Origin: Bacteroidales bacterium | GTDB taxonomy: Bacteria; Bacteroidota; Bacteroidia; Bacteroidales; UBA932 | Length of the DNA: 35,393 nucleotides | Direction of reading: 5' to 3' | Assembly: GCA_024401865.1 (NCBI GenBank) | Contig: JAKSKI010000012.1 | Span: 1-35,393, forward strand | Shown here: positions 26,355-33,326 of the stretch, one piece after another | How the letters are laid out: each line of letters starts with the position of its first letter | Numbering within the stretch: the first letter of the stretch is position 1 | Made by a program: the position numbers and the translations under genes | Notes under the pieces: generated by a model | Seen by the model: the letters and a program-made list of their open reading frames with translations, nothing else | Databases searched by the model: none | What the model was told of the DNA's origin: nothing

Positions 26355-27728
26355 TCAAACTTGCAGAGATTTCGCCGCCGAAATTCCGGCGAGCGCACCT
26401 GTGCAGAAGGCGGCCTGGAGGTTGTACCCTCCCGTATCGCAGTCCGTGTCGGTCACTTCGCCGCAGAAATACAGACCGGGGCATAGTCTGGATTCCATTG
26501 TCTTGGGGATAATTTCGTCTGTGCTGACTCCTCCGGCCGTTACCACAGCCCTTTCGTAACCGACGTGACCGGCAATTTCGAAAGACCAGTTCTTAAGCGC
26601 CTTGGCTATGCTTACGAGGTTTATCCAGACTTTGGTCTCGGTGCGTCCACGGCGTTCGAGCGTTATGATTTCGGGGTGCATCGAGGTGAATGCCGGGATG
26701 AGGTCCCAGGGCATCAGTTTGCCCAACAGGATGCGGCATCTCTCCTTCTCCCTGACGTTGCGGCTTCTGGGATCGCGGTCTATCTCAGACCAGAGTTCCT
26801 TGATGCGAACAGTGAGCCCGGTGAGATCCACCCCGGGTTTCAGGTCAAGCTGCAGACTGACTTTTGAACCGTTGACCATAGCCTTTACCGCCTTGCGGCT
26901 GAGCTGGAAGCCTATCGGTCCTTCGATGCCTCCGTCCGTGAAATCTATGTCTCCGAACTCCGTGTCGGTCTCATTCCCTTCGATGAGCAGAGTGGCGTTG
27001 ATGTTCTTGAGGCTTATGCCGCACAGGGATTCCCCAAGTGCGGACAGGGGAGTGCTGCGGTCAATATGGCCTTTGAGGGGCTTCCCTGCATCCTTGTATC
27101 CTTTAGGGACCAGGGCTGTCAGAGACGGGAACGTGGGCTCTATCCTGTGCCCGGCGGCCCTTGCCCATTCATACCCGTCACCGGTGCTTCCCGTTCCGGG
27201 GTAACTGAGCCCTCCTGTGGCGACAATCAGTTTGCGGGCGATATGCTGCGTCCCGTCCGCAAGGCTGATGACAAAAGAGGGATTATTGCCGGTCGGGACC
27301 GACACTCCGGTGACCTCCGACTCAGTCACTATCTTTACGCCCACTGAATTGCAGGCGTTCACCAAAGCGTCAATGATATCCGAGGCATGGTATGAGGCGG
27401 GGAAGGCGCGGTCCCCCCTCTCTACGGTGGTGTGCACTCCGAAACTCTCGAAAAAGCCGACAAGTACGGAGGGTGGCAGCGTGTGGAATGCCGATTTGAT
27501 GAAATTGGCCTTGCTGCGTATGTGGGCGGAGAATTCATTCCACTCCTTGACATTGGTGAAGTTGCAGCGGCCCTTGCCCGTAATCATAATTTTCCGGCCG
27601 GGACGCGGCATCTTCTCCAGCACCGTCACCTGAATGTCCCTTCCGGCTTCTGTAGCCGAACGGGCAGCCTGATATGCGGCCATCAGTCCTGAGGCGCCTC
27701 CGCCTATTATCGTTATGTCAGATTTCAT
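26355..27728 (-). CDS. BaiN/HI0933-type FAD-dependent oxidoreductase
   Basis: A 457-residue flavoprotein of the HI0933 family (BaiN/RdsA branch), whose members include proposed bile-acid-related reductases but mostly lack a proven reaction. The N-terminal I-T-I-I-G-G-G-A-S-G-L-M-A-A motif binds FAD, P-R-P-G-R-K-I-M-I-T-G-K-G-R-C-N-F-T-N is the family's main signature, and the C-terminal F-C-G-E-V-T-D-T-D-C-D-T-G-G-Y-N-L-Q-x-A completes the FAD site. The ATG at 27728 is chosen (MKSDI); an in-frame ATG at 27758 would extend into the SRP RNA gene. It begins only 9 bases below the U-tract of ffs and shows no promoter of its own, so it may depend on read-through from ffs. Confidence 0.9.
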   Translation of the reverse strand: MKSDITIIGGGASGLMAAYQAARSATEAGRDIQVTVLEKMPRPGRKIMITGKGRCNFTNVKEWNEFSAHIRSKANFIKSAFHTLPPSVLVGFFESFGVHTTVERGDRAFPASYHASDIIDALVNACNSVGVKIVTESEVTGVSVPTGNNPSFVISLADGTQHIARKLIVATGGLSYPGTGSTGDGYEWARAAGHRIEPTFPSLTALVPKGYKDAGKPLKGHIDRSTPLSALGESLCGISLKNINATLLIEGNETDTEFGDIDFTDGGIEGPIGFQLSRKAVKAMVNGSKVSLQLDLKPGVDLTGLTVRIKELWSEIDRDPRSRNVREKERCRILLGKLMPWDLIPAFTSMHPEIITLERRGRTETKVWINLVSIAKALKNWSFEIAGHVGYERAVVTAGGVSTDEIIPKTMESRLCPGLYFCGEVTDTDCDTGGYNLQAAFCTGALAGISAAKSLQV

Positions 27729-27737
27729 TACGAAAAC

Positions 27738-27840
27738 AAAAAAGGGAAAGCTTAGCACATCGCACCGCTACAACCTCCTACCCTTGCTGCATTCCTGCCC
27801 TGGGGGAGTTCAGAGGGAGCTGGTCGTGTACGACTTTCCC
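27738..27840 (-). ncRNA. ffs: Small signal recognition particle RNA (4.5S-type)
   Basis: On the - strand the segment has the conserved SRP domain IV core GGCAGGAATGCAGCAAGGGT, which holds the GGAA-type tetraloop and asymmetric loop bound by Ffh. The ends close as a helix: GGGAAAG at 27840-27834 pairs perfectly with CTTTCCC at 27750-27744, followed by six T residues (27743-27738) serving as terminator. The RNA is about 97 nucleotides plus the U-tail, the usual size of the small bacterial form. It has an exact TATCTTTG promoter element 5 bases upstream. With Ffh it targets membrane proteins to the translocon. Confidence 0.93.
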
Positions 27841-27872
27841 GTTGCAAAGATAGCAAAGAAATTTTATATTTG
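27841..27872 (+). promoter_or_regulatory. Promoter of the alpha-galactosidase operon
   Basis: TATATTTG at 27865-27872 fits the -7 consensus. GTTG at 27841-27844, 20 bases upstream, is a three-of-four match to the -33 TTTG. The start would lie near 27878 with a leader of about 13 bases. It overlaps the oppositely directed ffs promoter, so the two may interfere. Confidence 0.65.
27845..27852 (-). promoter_or_regulatory. -7 element of the SRP RNA gene
   Basis: TATCTTTG on the - strand fits TAnnTTTG. The first base of the RNA helix (27840) lies 5 bases beyond its final G, the usual distance for a start site, which supports both the promoter and the 5' end of ffs. The -33 region is A/T-rich without a clean TTTG. 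Confidence 0.7.
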
Positions 27873-27890
27873 TAAAAATAACTCCTTCGT

Positions 27891-30113
27891 ATGGACAAAT
27901 TAACCTGTTTGATCGTTGCAGCCGGCATTATGGTGCCCTGTTCGGCGTTGTCTCAGACCACGGTCTCGCTTGATACCGACAATACAACCCTCGTACTGGA
28001 AACCGTGTCCGGCAAGGCTCCGGGCATTTTGTATTACGGCTCATCCTTCGATTCGGCTGTTGCTGCGGCAACGCTGGCTTCGGCCGGCTTCAAGTCCAGT
28101 CCCGCATACCCCGCATTCGGACTCTCGGGAGAGGTTGAACCAGCCGTTTCGATAACACAGGCCGACGGCAACAGGACCCTCGATCTCAGAGTGATAGCGG
28201 TGGAGGAGTCTGACTGGGAGGGAGGCAGGACGCTTGTCATAACCAGCCGGGATTCATATTATCCCGTCACGGTACGCAACTGCTTCCGCAGCTTCTCTAG
28301 GGAGGATGTAATCGAAACATGGGCCGAAATAGTCAACGGCAACACCTCTTCGAGAAAGTCTCCCGGGACAATAGTCCTCAACAGATATATGTCGGGGACA
28401 CTTCCACTGCGCGTAGGCAACGTGTGGACAACCACCCAGTACGGTTCCTGGGGAGACGAGTCGCGTCTCGTCTGCGAGCCGTTGACCAGAGGCATAAGGA
28501 TGGTCAAGAACGTTGACGGAGTGCGCAACAGCCAGACTTCTCGCGGTGAAGTGATGATAAGTCTCGACGGCAAACCGCGCGAGGACAGCGGCCGCGTGAT
28601 AGGTGCGGCACTCGAGTGGGGCGGCAATTATCAGTTGGAATTCAGGTGTGCCAACAGCGACTACGCGTCATTCCTTGCCGGGGTCTGTCCCGACAATGCC
28701 GAATACTATCTCGAGGCTGGGGAGACCTTCAGAACACCCGCCCTGGCATATTCATTCTCTGATGAAGGTTTGAGCGGGGTGTCCCGTAATTTCCACCGAT
28801 GGGGCCGTAAATGGAGGATGCGCCACGGAGATGTGGAACGCAAGGTGCTTCTCAACAGTTGGGAAGGCGTATATCTGGATGTAAGCGAGCCTGCGATGGA
28901 CAATATGATGGCCGATATCGCGTCCATGGGTGGCGAGCTGTTCGTTATGGATGACGGGTGGTTCGGCGGCAAGTATGCCCGTAAGAAGGACAACAGCGGT
29001 CTTGGAGACTGGTTCCCGGATCGTGAGAAACTGCCTCACGGACTTGGCTGGCTTGTCAGACAGGCCGGCAGCCACGGCGTGGATTTCGGCATCTGGATAG
29101 AGCCGGAAATGACCAACAGCCTTTCCGAACTGTATGAGGCCCATCCTGACTGGGTGCTCCACGCAGCCAACAGGACTCCTGTCTATACCAGGGGAGGCAC
29201 CCAGCTTGTGCTTGATATGAGCAATCCCGCAGTTCAGGATTTCGTATTCTCAGTTGTCGACAATATCGTTTCGGACAATCCCGGCATCACTTATATCAAG
29301 TGGGATGCCAATATGACGATGATGGAATACGGAAGCCTGTATCTCAAGCACCAGAGTCATCTGGCGGTGGAATACTGGCGCGGCCTGGAATCCACCCTCG
29401 ACAGAATCCGCGCCAAATATCCCGACCTGACCATCCAGACCTGCGCCAGCGGCGGTGGCAGGGCCAACTGGGGCGTGCTGCCGTGGTTTGACGAATTCTG
29501 GGTAAGTGACAATACGGATGCCCTTCAGCGGATATTCATCCAGTGGGGCTCTTCATATTTCTTCCCCGCCATCGCTATGGCTTCGCACATAAGTGTGGTT
29601 CCCAACCATCAGGTACACAGGACCACTTCCCTCAAGTTCCGCTGCGACGTGGCTATGAGCGGCCGTCTGGGTATGGAGATTCAGCCTGCCGATATGACGC
29701 AGTGGGAGAAGGATTTCTGCCGTGGGGCCATCGCCGACTATAAGCGGATACGGCCCATAGTCCAGTTCGGCGACATATACCGTCTGGTATCACCGTACGA
29801 TGGTCTGGGAGTCGCTTCGCTGATGTATGTCGCTCAGGACAAGAGCCGTGCGGCGTTCTATTGGTGGCGGCTCGAGAATCTGTACGATTCACGCTATCCC
29901 CGTGTCAGGATGCGGGGACTTGACCCGGACAGGCAGTACAGGGTGAGTGAGCTCAACCGTATCGACAAGCGGCCCATGGCCTGCGAAGGCAAGTCATTCT
30001 CCGGCCGTTTCCTTATGGAGAACGGCATCGAGATAGCTCCGGTAGTTCACGATGTGGAGGGAATGCCCAAGTCGGACTGGGCCAGCCGCGTGCTGCTCCT
30101 CGAATCAGAATAA
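27891..30113 (+). CDS. GH36 alpha-galactosidase, exported
   Basis: A 740-residue enzyme predicted to release terminal alpha-galactose from raffinose-type sugars, galactomannan or galactosylated glycans. A hydrophobic signal sequence (3-20) ends near A-L-S. The N-terminal beta-supersandwich spans about 25-320, the (beta/alpha)8 barrel about 330-650, and a C-terminal beta domain follows. Family signatures are L-L-N-S-W-E-G-V-Y near 320, F-V-M-D-D-G-W-F-G near 346, the nucleophile Asp472 in YIKWDAN and the acid/base Asp540 in WVSDNTDA, all in the usual contexts. It opens an operon with the phosphatase (10-base gap), the ROK kinase and gmhA. Export places it in the periplasm. I am confident of the family, less of the natural substrate. 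Confidence 0.94.
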   Translation: MDKLTCLIVAAGIMVPCSALSQTTVSLDTDNTTLVLETVSGKAPGILYYGSSFDSAVAAATLASAGFKSSPAYPAFGLSGEVEPAVSITQADGNRTLDLRVIAVEESDWEGGRTLVITSRDSYYPVTVRNCFRSFSREDVIETWAEIVNGNTSSRKSPGTIVLNRYMSGTLPLRVGNVWTTTQYGSWGDESRLVCEPLTRGIRMVKNVDGVRNSQTSRGEVMISLDGKPREDSGRVIGAALEWGGNYQLEFRCANSDYASFLAGVCPDNAEYYLEAGETFRTPALAYSFSDEGLSGVSRNFHRWGRKWRMRHGDVERKVLLNSWEGVYLDVSEPAMDNMMADIASMGGELFVMDDGWFGGKYARKKDNSGLGDWFPDREKLPHGLGWLVRQAGSHGVDFGIWIEPEMTNSLSELYEAHPDWVLHAANRTPVYTRGGTQLVLDMSNPAVQDFVFSVVDNIVSDNPGITYIKWDANMTMMEYGSLYLKHQSHLAVEYWRGLESTLDRIRAKYPDLTIQTCASGGGRANWGVLPWFDEFWVSDNTDALQRIFIQWGSSYFFPAIAMASHISVVPNHQVHRTTSLKFRCDVAMSGRLGMEIQPADMTQWEKDFCRGAIADYKRIRPIVQFGDIYRLVSPYDGLGVASLMYVAQDKSRAAFYWWRLENLYDSRYPRVRMRGLDPDRQYRVSELNRIDKRPMACEGKSFSGRFLMENGIEIAPVVHDVEGMPKSDWASRVLLLESE

Positions 30114-30123
30114 TTCAATAGAT

Positions 30124-31467
30124 ATGGATAGAAGGGATTTCTTGAAAACTTCAGCGGTTGCAGCTGTCGGCCTCGGTCTTGGACTCGATGCCGTTGCGGC
30201 TGACTCGCAGGCTCCCAGGGATGGAAGCAAAAGTCCGTCAGACGGCGGCTCTCTGATCATCTCGGCTCCGATGCTTCAGAATTTTGCGGAAACGTCGGTC
30301 GGCGTGGCATTTGCCGTGTCCGCAATGGCCAACGGCTATGTCCGCTACGGGCGCAAGCCGGACCTCAGTGATGCTGTCACTGTCAAGTGCGGCGGCTTCA
30401 GGGTTACTGATATGAATGACAAGGTGATGCTCGTGCGGCTGACCGGACTCGAGCCTTCAACCCTGTACTATTACAGGATAGGTGCCGACCGCATCAACTA
30501 TGTGCACGGGCACAAGATGCTCCTTGAAGGCTCAGAGGAAGACAAGAGGATATATTCGTTCAAGACCGCCGGTGTCGGTACGGAAGCGCATTTCTGCGTG
30601 ATCAACGATACACACAACAAGATGGACGTGTTCGATGCGCTGTTCCGCAAGATAGAGAGACTCGGCCCTTCCTGCGTTGTGTGGAACGGCGATATGTCAA
30701 GCGTGGCTGAGGATATCGGCAAACAGGTGTCCACCTTCTTCACCCCCGACATCTCCGTTAAGGACTATGCGTCCTGCCGCCCCTACCTCCTGTGTCCCGG
30801 CAACCACGAGAACAGGGGACTTGCCAACCGTCATCTGGAAAGGGTCTGGATGTACCGTCAGCCCGAGGAACGCAGTTCGCGCGATTGGGATCTCGGAAGG
30901 AATTTTGCCGTGCGTCTGGGTGACGTCGCGATTATCGGTCTGGATACTGCGGAGGACAAGGTAGACAGCAACCCCATCTTCTGCGGACTGTTCAACAGTG
31001 AAGCCTATCGCGAGGCTCAGAAAACCTGGCTTGAGGACGCCCTCAAGCGGCCCGAGATAAGCTCAGCTCCGTTCCTTGTAGCCTGCTGCCATATTCCTCT
31101 GTATGACTCGCGTCCTGACCAGAATCCTGGGGATGTCTATCCCAATGACACCGATCCCCGCTATCAGACGGATTACGCCCACTGGCAGCGCAGCTGCCTC
31201 AAACTGTGGGGCCCCCTTCTGGACAGGGCCGGATGCCAGCTCGTCATTACAGGCCACCAGCACAAGTTCCGCTTCGAACCGTCCTGCTTCGAACACGGAT
31301 GGGATGAGATAATTGGAGGAGGTCCGGTTATGTCAGGGGAGAAGGCCGACACGGATTTCCCCACTCTCGTCGATGTGAAATCACAAGGCGGCAAGCTTCG
31401 CGTGCAGGTTATCAATATGGTGACGGGCAAGAAGATAGCTGAATACAAATATAATCCCAAACGATAG
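30124..31467 (+). CDS. Tat-exported metallophosphoesterase with purple-acid-phosphatase-like N-domain
   Basis: A 447-residue predicted periplasmic phosphatase. The start MDRRDFLKTS is a twin-arginine signal with a following hydrophobic stretch. Residues about 45-150 form a fibronectin-like domain like that in front of purple acid phosphatases, with L-x-G-L-E-P-S-T-L-Y-Y-Y-R-I-G. The calcineurin-like catalytic domain has all metal ligands in order: Asp162 and His164, Asp190 (WNGDM), Asn227 and His228 (GNHE), His323, and His378 and His380 (GHQH). The substrate, likely a phosphomonoester or diester, is unknown. The ATG at 30124 fits the Tat signal; an in-frame ATG at 30052 lies inside the upstream gene. 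It sits 10 bases after the galactosidase and 9 bases before the ROK kinase. Confidence 0.9.
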   Translation: MDRRDFLKTSAVAAVGLGLGLDAVAADSQAPRDGSKSPSDGGSLIISAPMLQNFAETSVGVAFAVSAMANGYVRYGRKPDLSDAVTVKCGGFRVTDMNDKVMLVRLTGLEPSTLYYYRIGADRINYVHGHKMLLEGSEEDKRIYSFKTAGVGTEAHFCVINDTHNKMDVFDALFRKIERLGPSCVVWNGDMSSVAEDIGKQVSTFFTPDISVKDYASCRPYLLCPGNHENRGLANRHLERVWMYRQPEERSSRDWDLGRNFAVRLGDVAIIGLDTAEDKVDSNPIFCGLFNSEAYREAQKTWLEDALKRPEISSAPFLVACCHIPLYDSRPDQNPGDVYPNDTDPRYQTDYAHWQRSCLKLWGPLLDRAGCQLVITGHQHKFRFEPSCFEHGWDEIIGGGPVMSGEKADTDFPTLVDVKSQGGKLRVQVINMVTGKKIAEYKYNPKR

Positions 31468-31476
31468 TGTCGGTAT

Positions 31477-32439
31477 ATGGAAAAGAGAAATATCATTGGA
31501 GTGGATATAGGAGGGACCAAATGTGCTGTTACGTATGGTCTGAGCTCGGGCCCGTCCGAGATAGAGATTGTCGACAAGGAGAGCTTCGCAACGACCTCCT
31601 GTGCGGAGACCATTGACAATATCAAGGCGGCCGTCCACAGGGTGTTGGACCGCAATGGACTCAAGGAAGTCTATTCCATCGGCATCAGTTGCGGCGGTCC
31701 TCTGGACAGCGCCACCGGAGTGGTGATGTCTCCTCCGAACCTTCCCGGTTGGGACAATGTTCCCATTGTCAGGATACTTTCAGAAGAATTCGGCGTCAAG
31801 GCCGCAATTCACAATGATGCGAATGCCTGCGCGCTTGCTGAATGGACGTTCGGCGCCGGCAGGGGGACGCGCAATATGGCTTTCCTTACGTTCGGCACCG
31901 GACTTGGCGCAGGTCTCATCCTTGACGGGCACCTGTATACGGGTACCAATGACAATGCCGGCGAACTCGGCCACATCAGGCTTGCCGAATTCGGCCCTGT
32001 AGGCTACGGCAAGGCGGGTTCTTTCGAAGGGTTCTGCAGCGGTTCCGGCATACGCCAGCTTGCTCAGAGCGCGGTACGCGAACGTCTTCAGATGGGTATG
32101 AAGGTGTCCTGGTGTCCTGATGGTGACGTTGAGGCGATTACTGCCAAGAAAGTGGCGGATGCGATGTATGCCGGTGATTCTCTGGCGCGTGAAGTCTATG
32201 AGAAGTCCGCCGGATACCTAGGAATCGGACTGTCTCTTCTGATAGACATCATCAATCCCGAGATGATAGTGATAGGCAGTATTTATGCACGTAACGAGGC
32301 GTTTTTCGCTCCTTTGATGCAGAAGGTCATAGACAGGGAAGCGTTGCCTCTTGCCGGTAAGGTGTGCCGTGTTGTGCCGGCGGCGCTGGGTGAGAGCATA
32401 GGTGATTATGCGGCACTTTCAGTGGGCGCAAACATATGA
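31477..32439 (+). CDS. ROK-family sugar kinase lacking the zinc cysteines
   Basis: A 320-residue ROK protein without a DNA-binding N-domain, hence a sugar kinase rather than a repressor. The phosphate-binding D-I-G-G-T-K is at 10-15, the catalytic Asp114 lies in HNDAN, and G-T-G-L-G-A-G follows near 140. Glu163 and His166 (E-L-G-H) are present, but the usual C-x-C-G-x-x-G-C-x-E zinc motif is replaced by G-P-V-G-Y-G-K-A-G-S-F-E at 173-184, with no cysteine, so the structural zinc is probably absent. Glucose, another hexose or an amino sugar are all possible substrates. Its TGA overlaps the gmhA start by 4 bases, so the two are probably made together. Confidence 0.88.
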   Translation: MEKRNIIGVDIGGTKCAVTYGLSSGPSEIEIVDKESFATTSCAETIDNIKAAVHRVLDRNGLKEVYSIGISCGGPLDSATGVVMSPPNLPGWDNVPIVRILSEEFGVKAAIHNDANACALAEWTFGAGRGTRNMAFLTFGTGLGAGLILDGHLYTGTNDNAGELGHIRLAEFGPVGYGKAGSFEGFCSGSGIRQLAQSAVRERLQMGMKVSWCPDGDVEAITAKKVADAMYAGDSLAREVYEKSAGYLGIGLSLLIDIINPEMIVIGSIYARNEAFFAPLMQKVIDREALPLAGKVCRVVPAALGESIGDYAALSVGANI

Positions 32440-33014
32440 AGAAGATTATAGCAGACAGCCTCTGCGAGGCGCAGAAGGCTCTTGAGCAGTTCGTTGGCAA
32501 TCCCGCATCCGTCGATTCGATCGAGGCGGCAGCTTTGATTATGACAGAATGTCTCCGGGCCGGCGGCAAGATTATGAGCTGCGGAAACGGAGGTTCCCTC
32601 TGTGACGCCACTCACTTTGCCGAGGAACTTACGGGGCGGTACAGAGGCAACAGGCGTCCGTTGCCGGCAATGGCTGTCAATGACCCGGCTTATCTGACCT
32701 GTACTGCCAATGATTTTGAATATGATGTTGTGTATGCGCGCAGCGTCGAGGCCTTCGGCAAGCCCGGAGATGTTCTGCTGGCGATTTCTACAAGCGGCAA
32801 TTCCTCCAATGTGGTCAAGGCGGCTGAAGCGGCGCGTGCTGCCGGGATGAAGGTGGTGGGATTGACCGCAGAGGGGAAGACCCGTCTGCAGGAGCTGTCT
32901 CACGTATGCATATGTGCTCCACGTACCGCGCATAGCGACCGTATTCAGGAAATCCATATCAAGGTGATTCATATTTTGATAGAGTTGATAGAGTCCGGAT
33001 TGGGTTTTTGTTAG
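32436..33014 (+). CDS. gmhA: Sedoheptulose-7-phosphate isomerase
   Basis: GmhA turns sedoheptulose 7-phosphate into D-glycero-D-manno-heptose 7-phosphate, the first step to ADP-heptose for lipopolysaccharide core or surface glycans. The 192-residue SIS-domain protein has the phosphosugar site C-G-N-G-G-S at 49-54, the A-E-E-L-T-G-R segment with the catalytic glutamate near 64, S-T-S-G-N-S-S-N-V near 128, and the C-terminal D-R-I-Q-E-I-H-I-K-V-I-H-I-L-I with the catalytic histidine; these closely match characterised GmhA. No hldE or hddA gene is in the window. It is coupled to the ROK kinase by ATGA overlap. The tRNA-Thr promoter begins inside its last codons. Confidence 0.93.
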   Translation: MKKIIADSLCEAQKALEQFVGNPASVDSIEAAALIMTECLRAGGKIMSCGNGGSLCDATHFAEELTGRYRGNRRPLPAMAVNDPAYLTCTANDFEYDVVYARSVEAFGKPGDVLLAISTSGNSSNVVKAAEAARAAGMKVVGLTAEGKTRLQELSHVCICAPRTAHSDRIQEIHIKVIHILIELIESGLGFC

Positions 33015-33030
33015 TTTTTTACTACCTTTG
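32999..33030 (+). promoter_or_regulatory. Promoter of tRNA-Thr
   Basis: TACCTTTG at 33023-33030 fits TAnnTTTG, and ATTG at 32999-33002 lies 20 bases upstream as a three-of-four -33 match. The mature tRNA starts 11 bases further on. The -33 part overlaps the end of gmhA. Confidence 0.7.
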
Positions 33031-33040
33031 CCGGACATTT

Positions 33041-33116
33041 GCCACTTTAGCTCAGTCGGTAGAGCATCGCATTCGTAACGCGAAGGTCGTCAGTTCAAGC
33101 CTGACAAGTGGCTCCA
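33041..33116 (+). tRNA. tRNA-Thr (anticodon CGT)
   Basis: The cloverleaf is complete. The acceptor GCCACTT pairs with AAGTGGC, the D-stem GCTC with GAGC, and the T-stem GTCAG with CTGAC across a TTCAAGC loop. The anticodon loop TTCGTAA places CGT at 34-36, which reads ACG (Thr). The 3' CCA is encoded (33114-33116) after discriminator T. The anticodon stem has four pairs and an A31-C39 mismatch next to the loop. Confidence 0.95.
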
Positions 33117-33150
33117 AATTCCCCCACTTCATTGCGTTGCATTAAGTCTT

Positions 33151-33249
33151 ATCGTGCCGGGCAGCTGTCCCTCGGGGCGCGCCAAAAAGCGCCCGTCGGG
33201 CCACTCCCGCTCACGATTCGGCCTTGAGTCAAGGCTTGTTAAGGCCGAA
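33151..33249 (+). other. GC-rich structured intergenic element with competing hairpins
   Basis: Between tRNA-Thr and fucI, an outer stem ATCGTG (33151-33156)/CACGAT (33212-33217) encloses a hairpin GGGCGC (33175-33180)/GCGCCC (33189-33194) with an A-rich loop, and a competing GCCC/GGGC hairpin at 33191-33201. Directly after it, TTCGGCCTT (33217-33225) pairs over 9 bases with AAGGCCGAA (33241-33249), but the same bases can form GCCTTG (33221-33226)/CAAGGC (33230-33235). The two are mutually exclusive. It has no convincing open frame. It could be the tRNA terminator, a repeated extragenic element or a structured RNA; strand is uncertain. Confidence 0.45.
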
Positions 33250-33252
33250 ACT

Positions 33253-33284
33253 CTTGCTTTTGTTCAAAATACTCTGTACCTTTA
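33253..33284 (+). promoter_or_regulatory. Likely promoter of fucI
   Basis: TACCTTTA at 33277-33284 is a one-mismatch -7 element (last base A for G), and CTTG at 33253-33256, 20 bases upstream, is a three-of-four -33 match. It would give a leader of about 37 bases, A-rich before the ATG as is usual for well-translated genes in this phylum. Confidence 0.45.
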
Positions 33285-33326
33285 TATTTAATTATTCCGG
33301 CAATAAAACAACCATACATTAACAAT

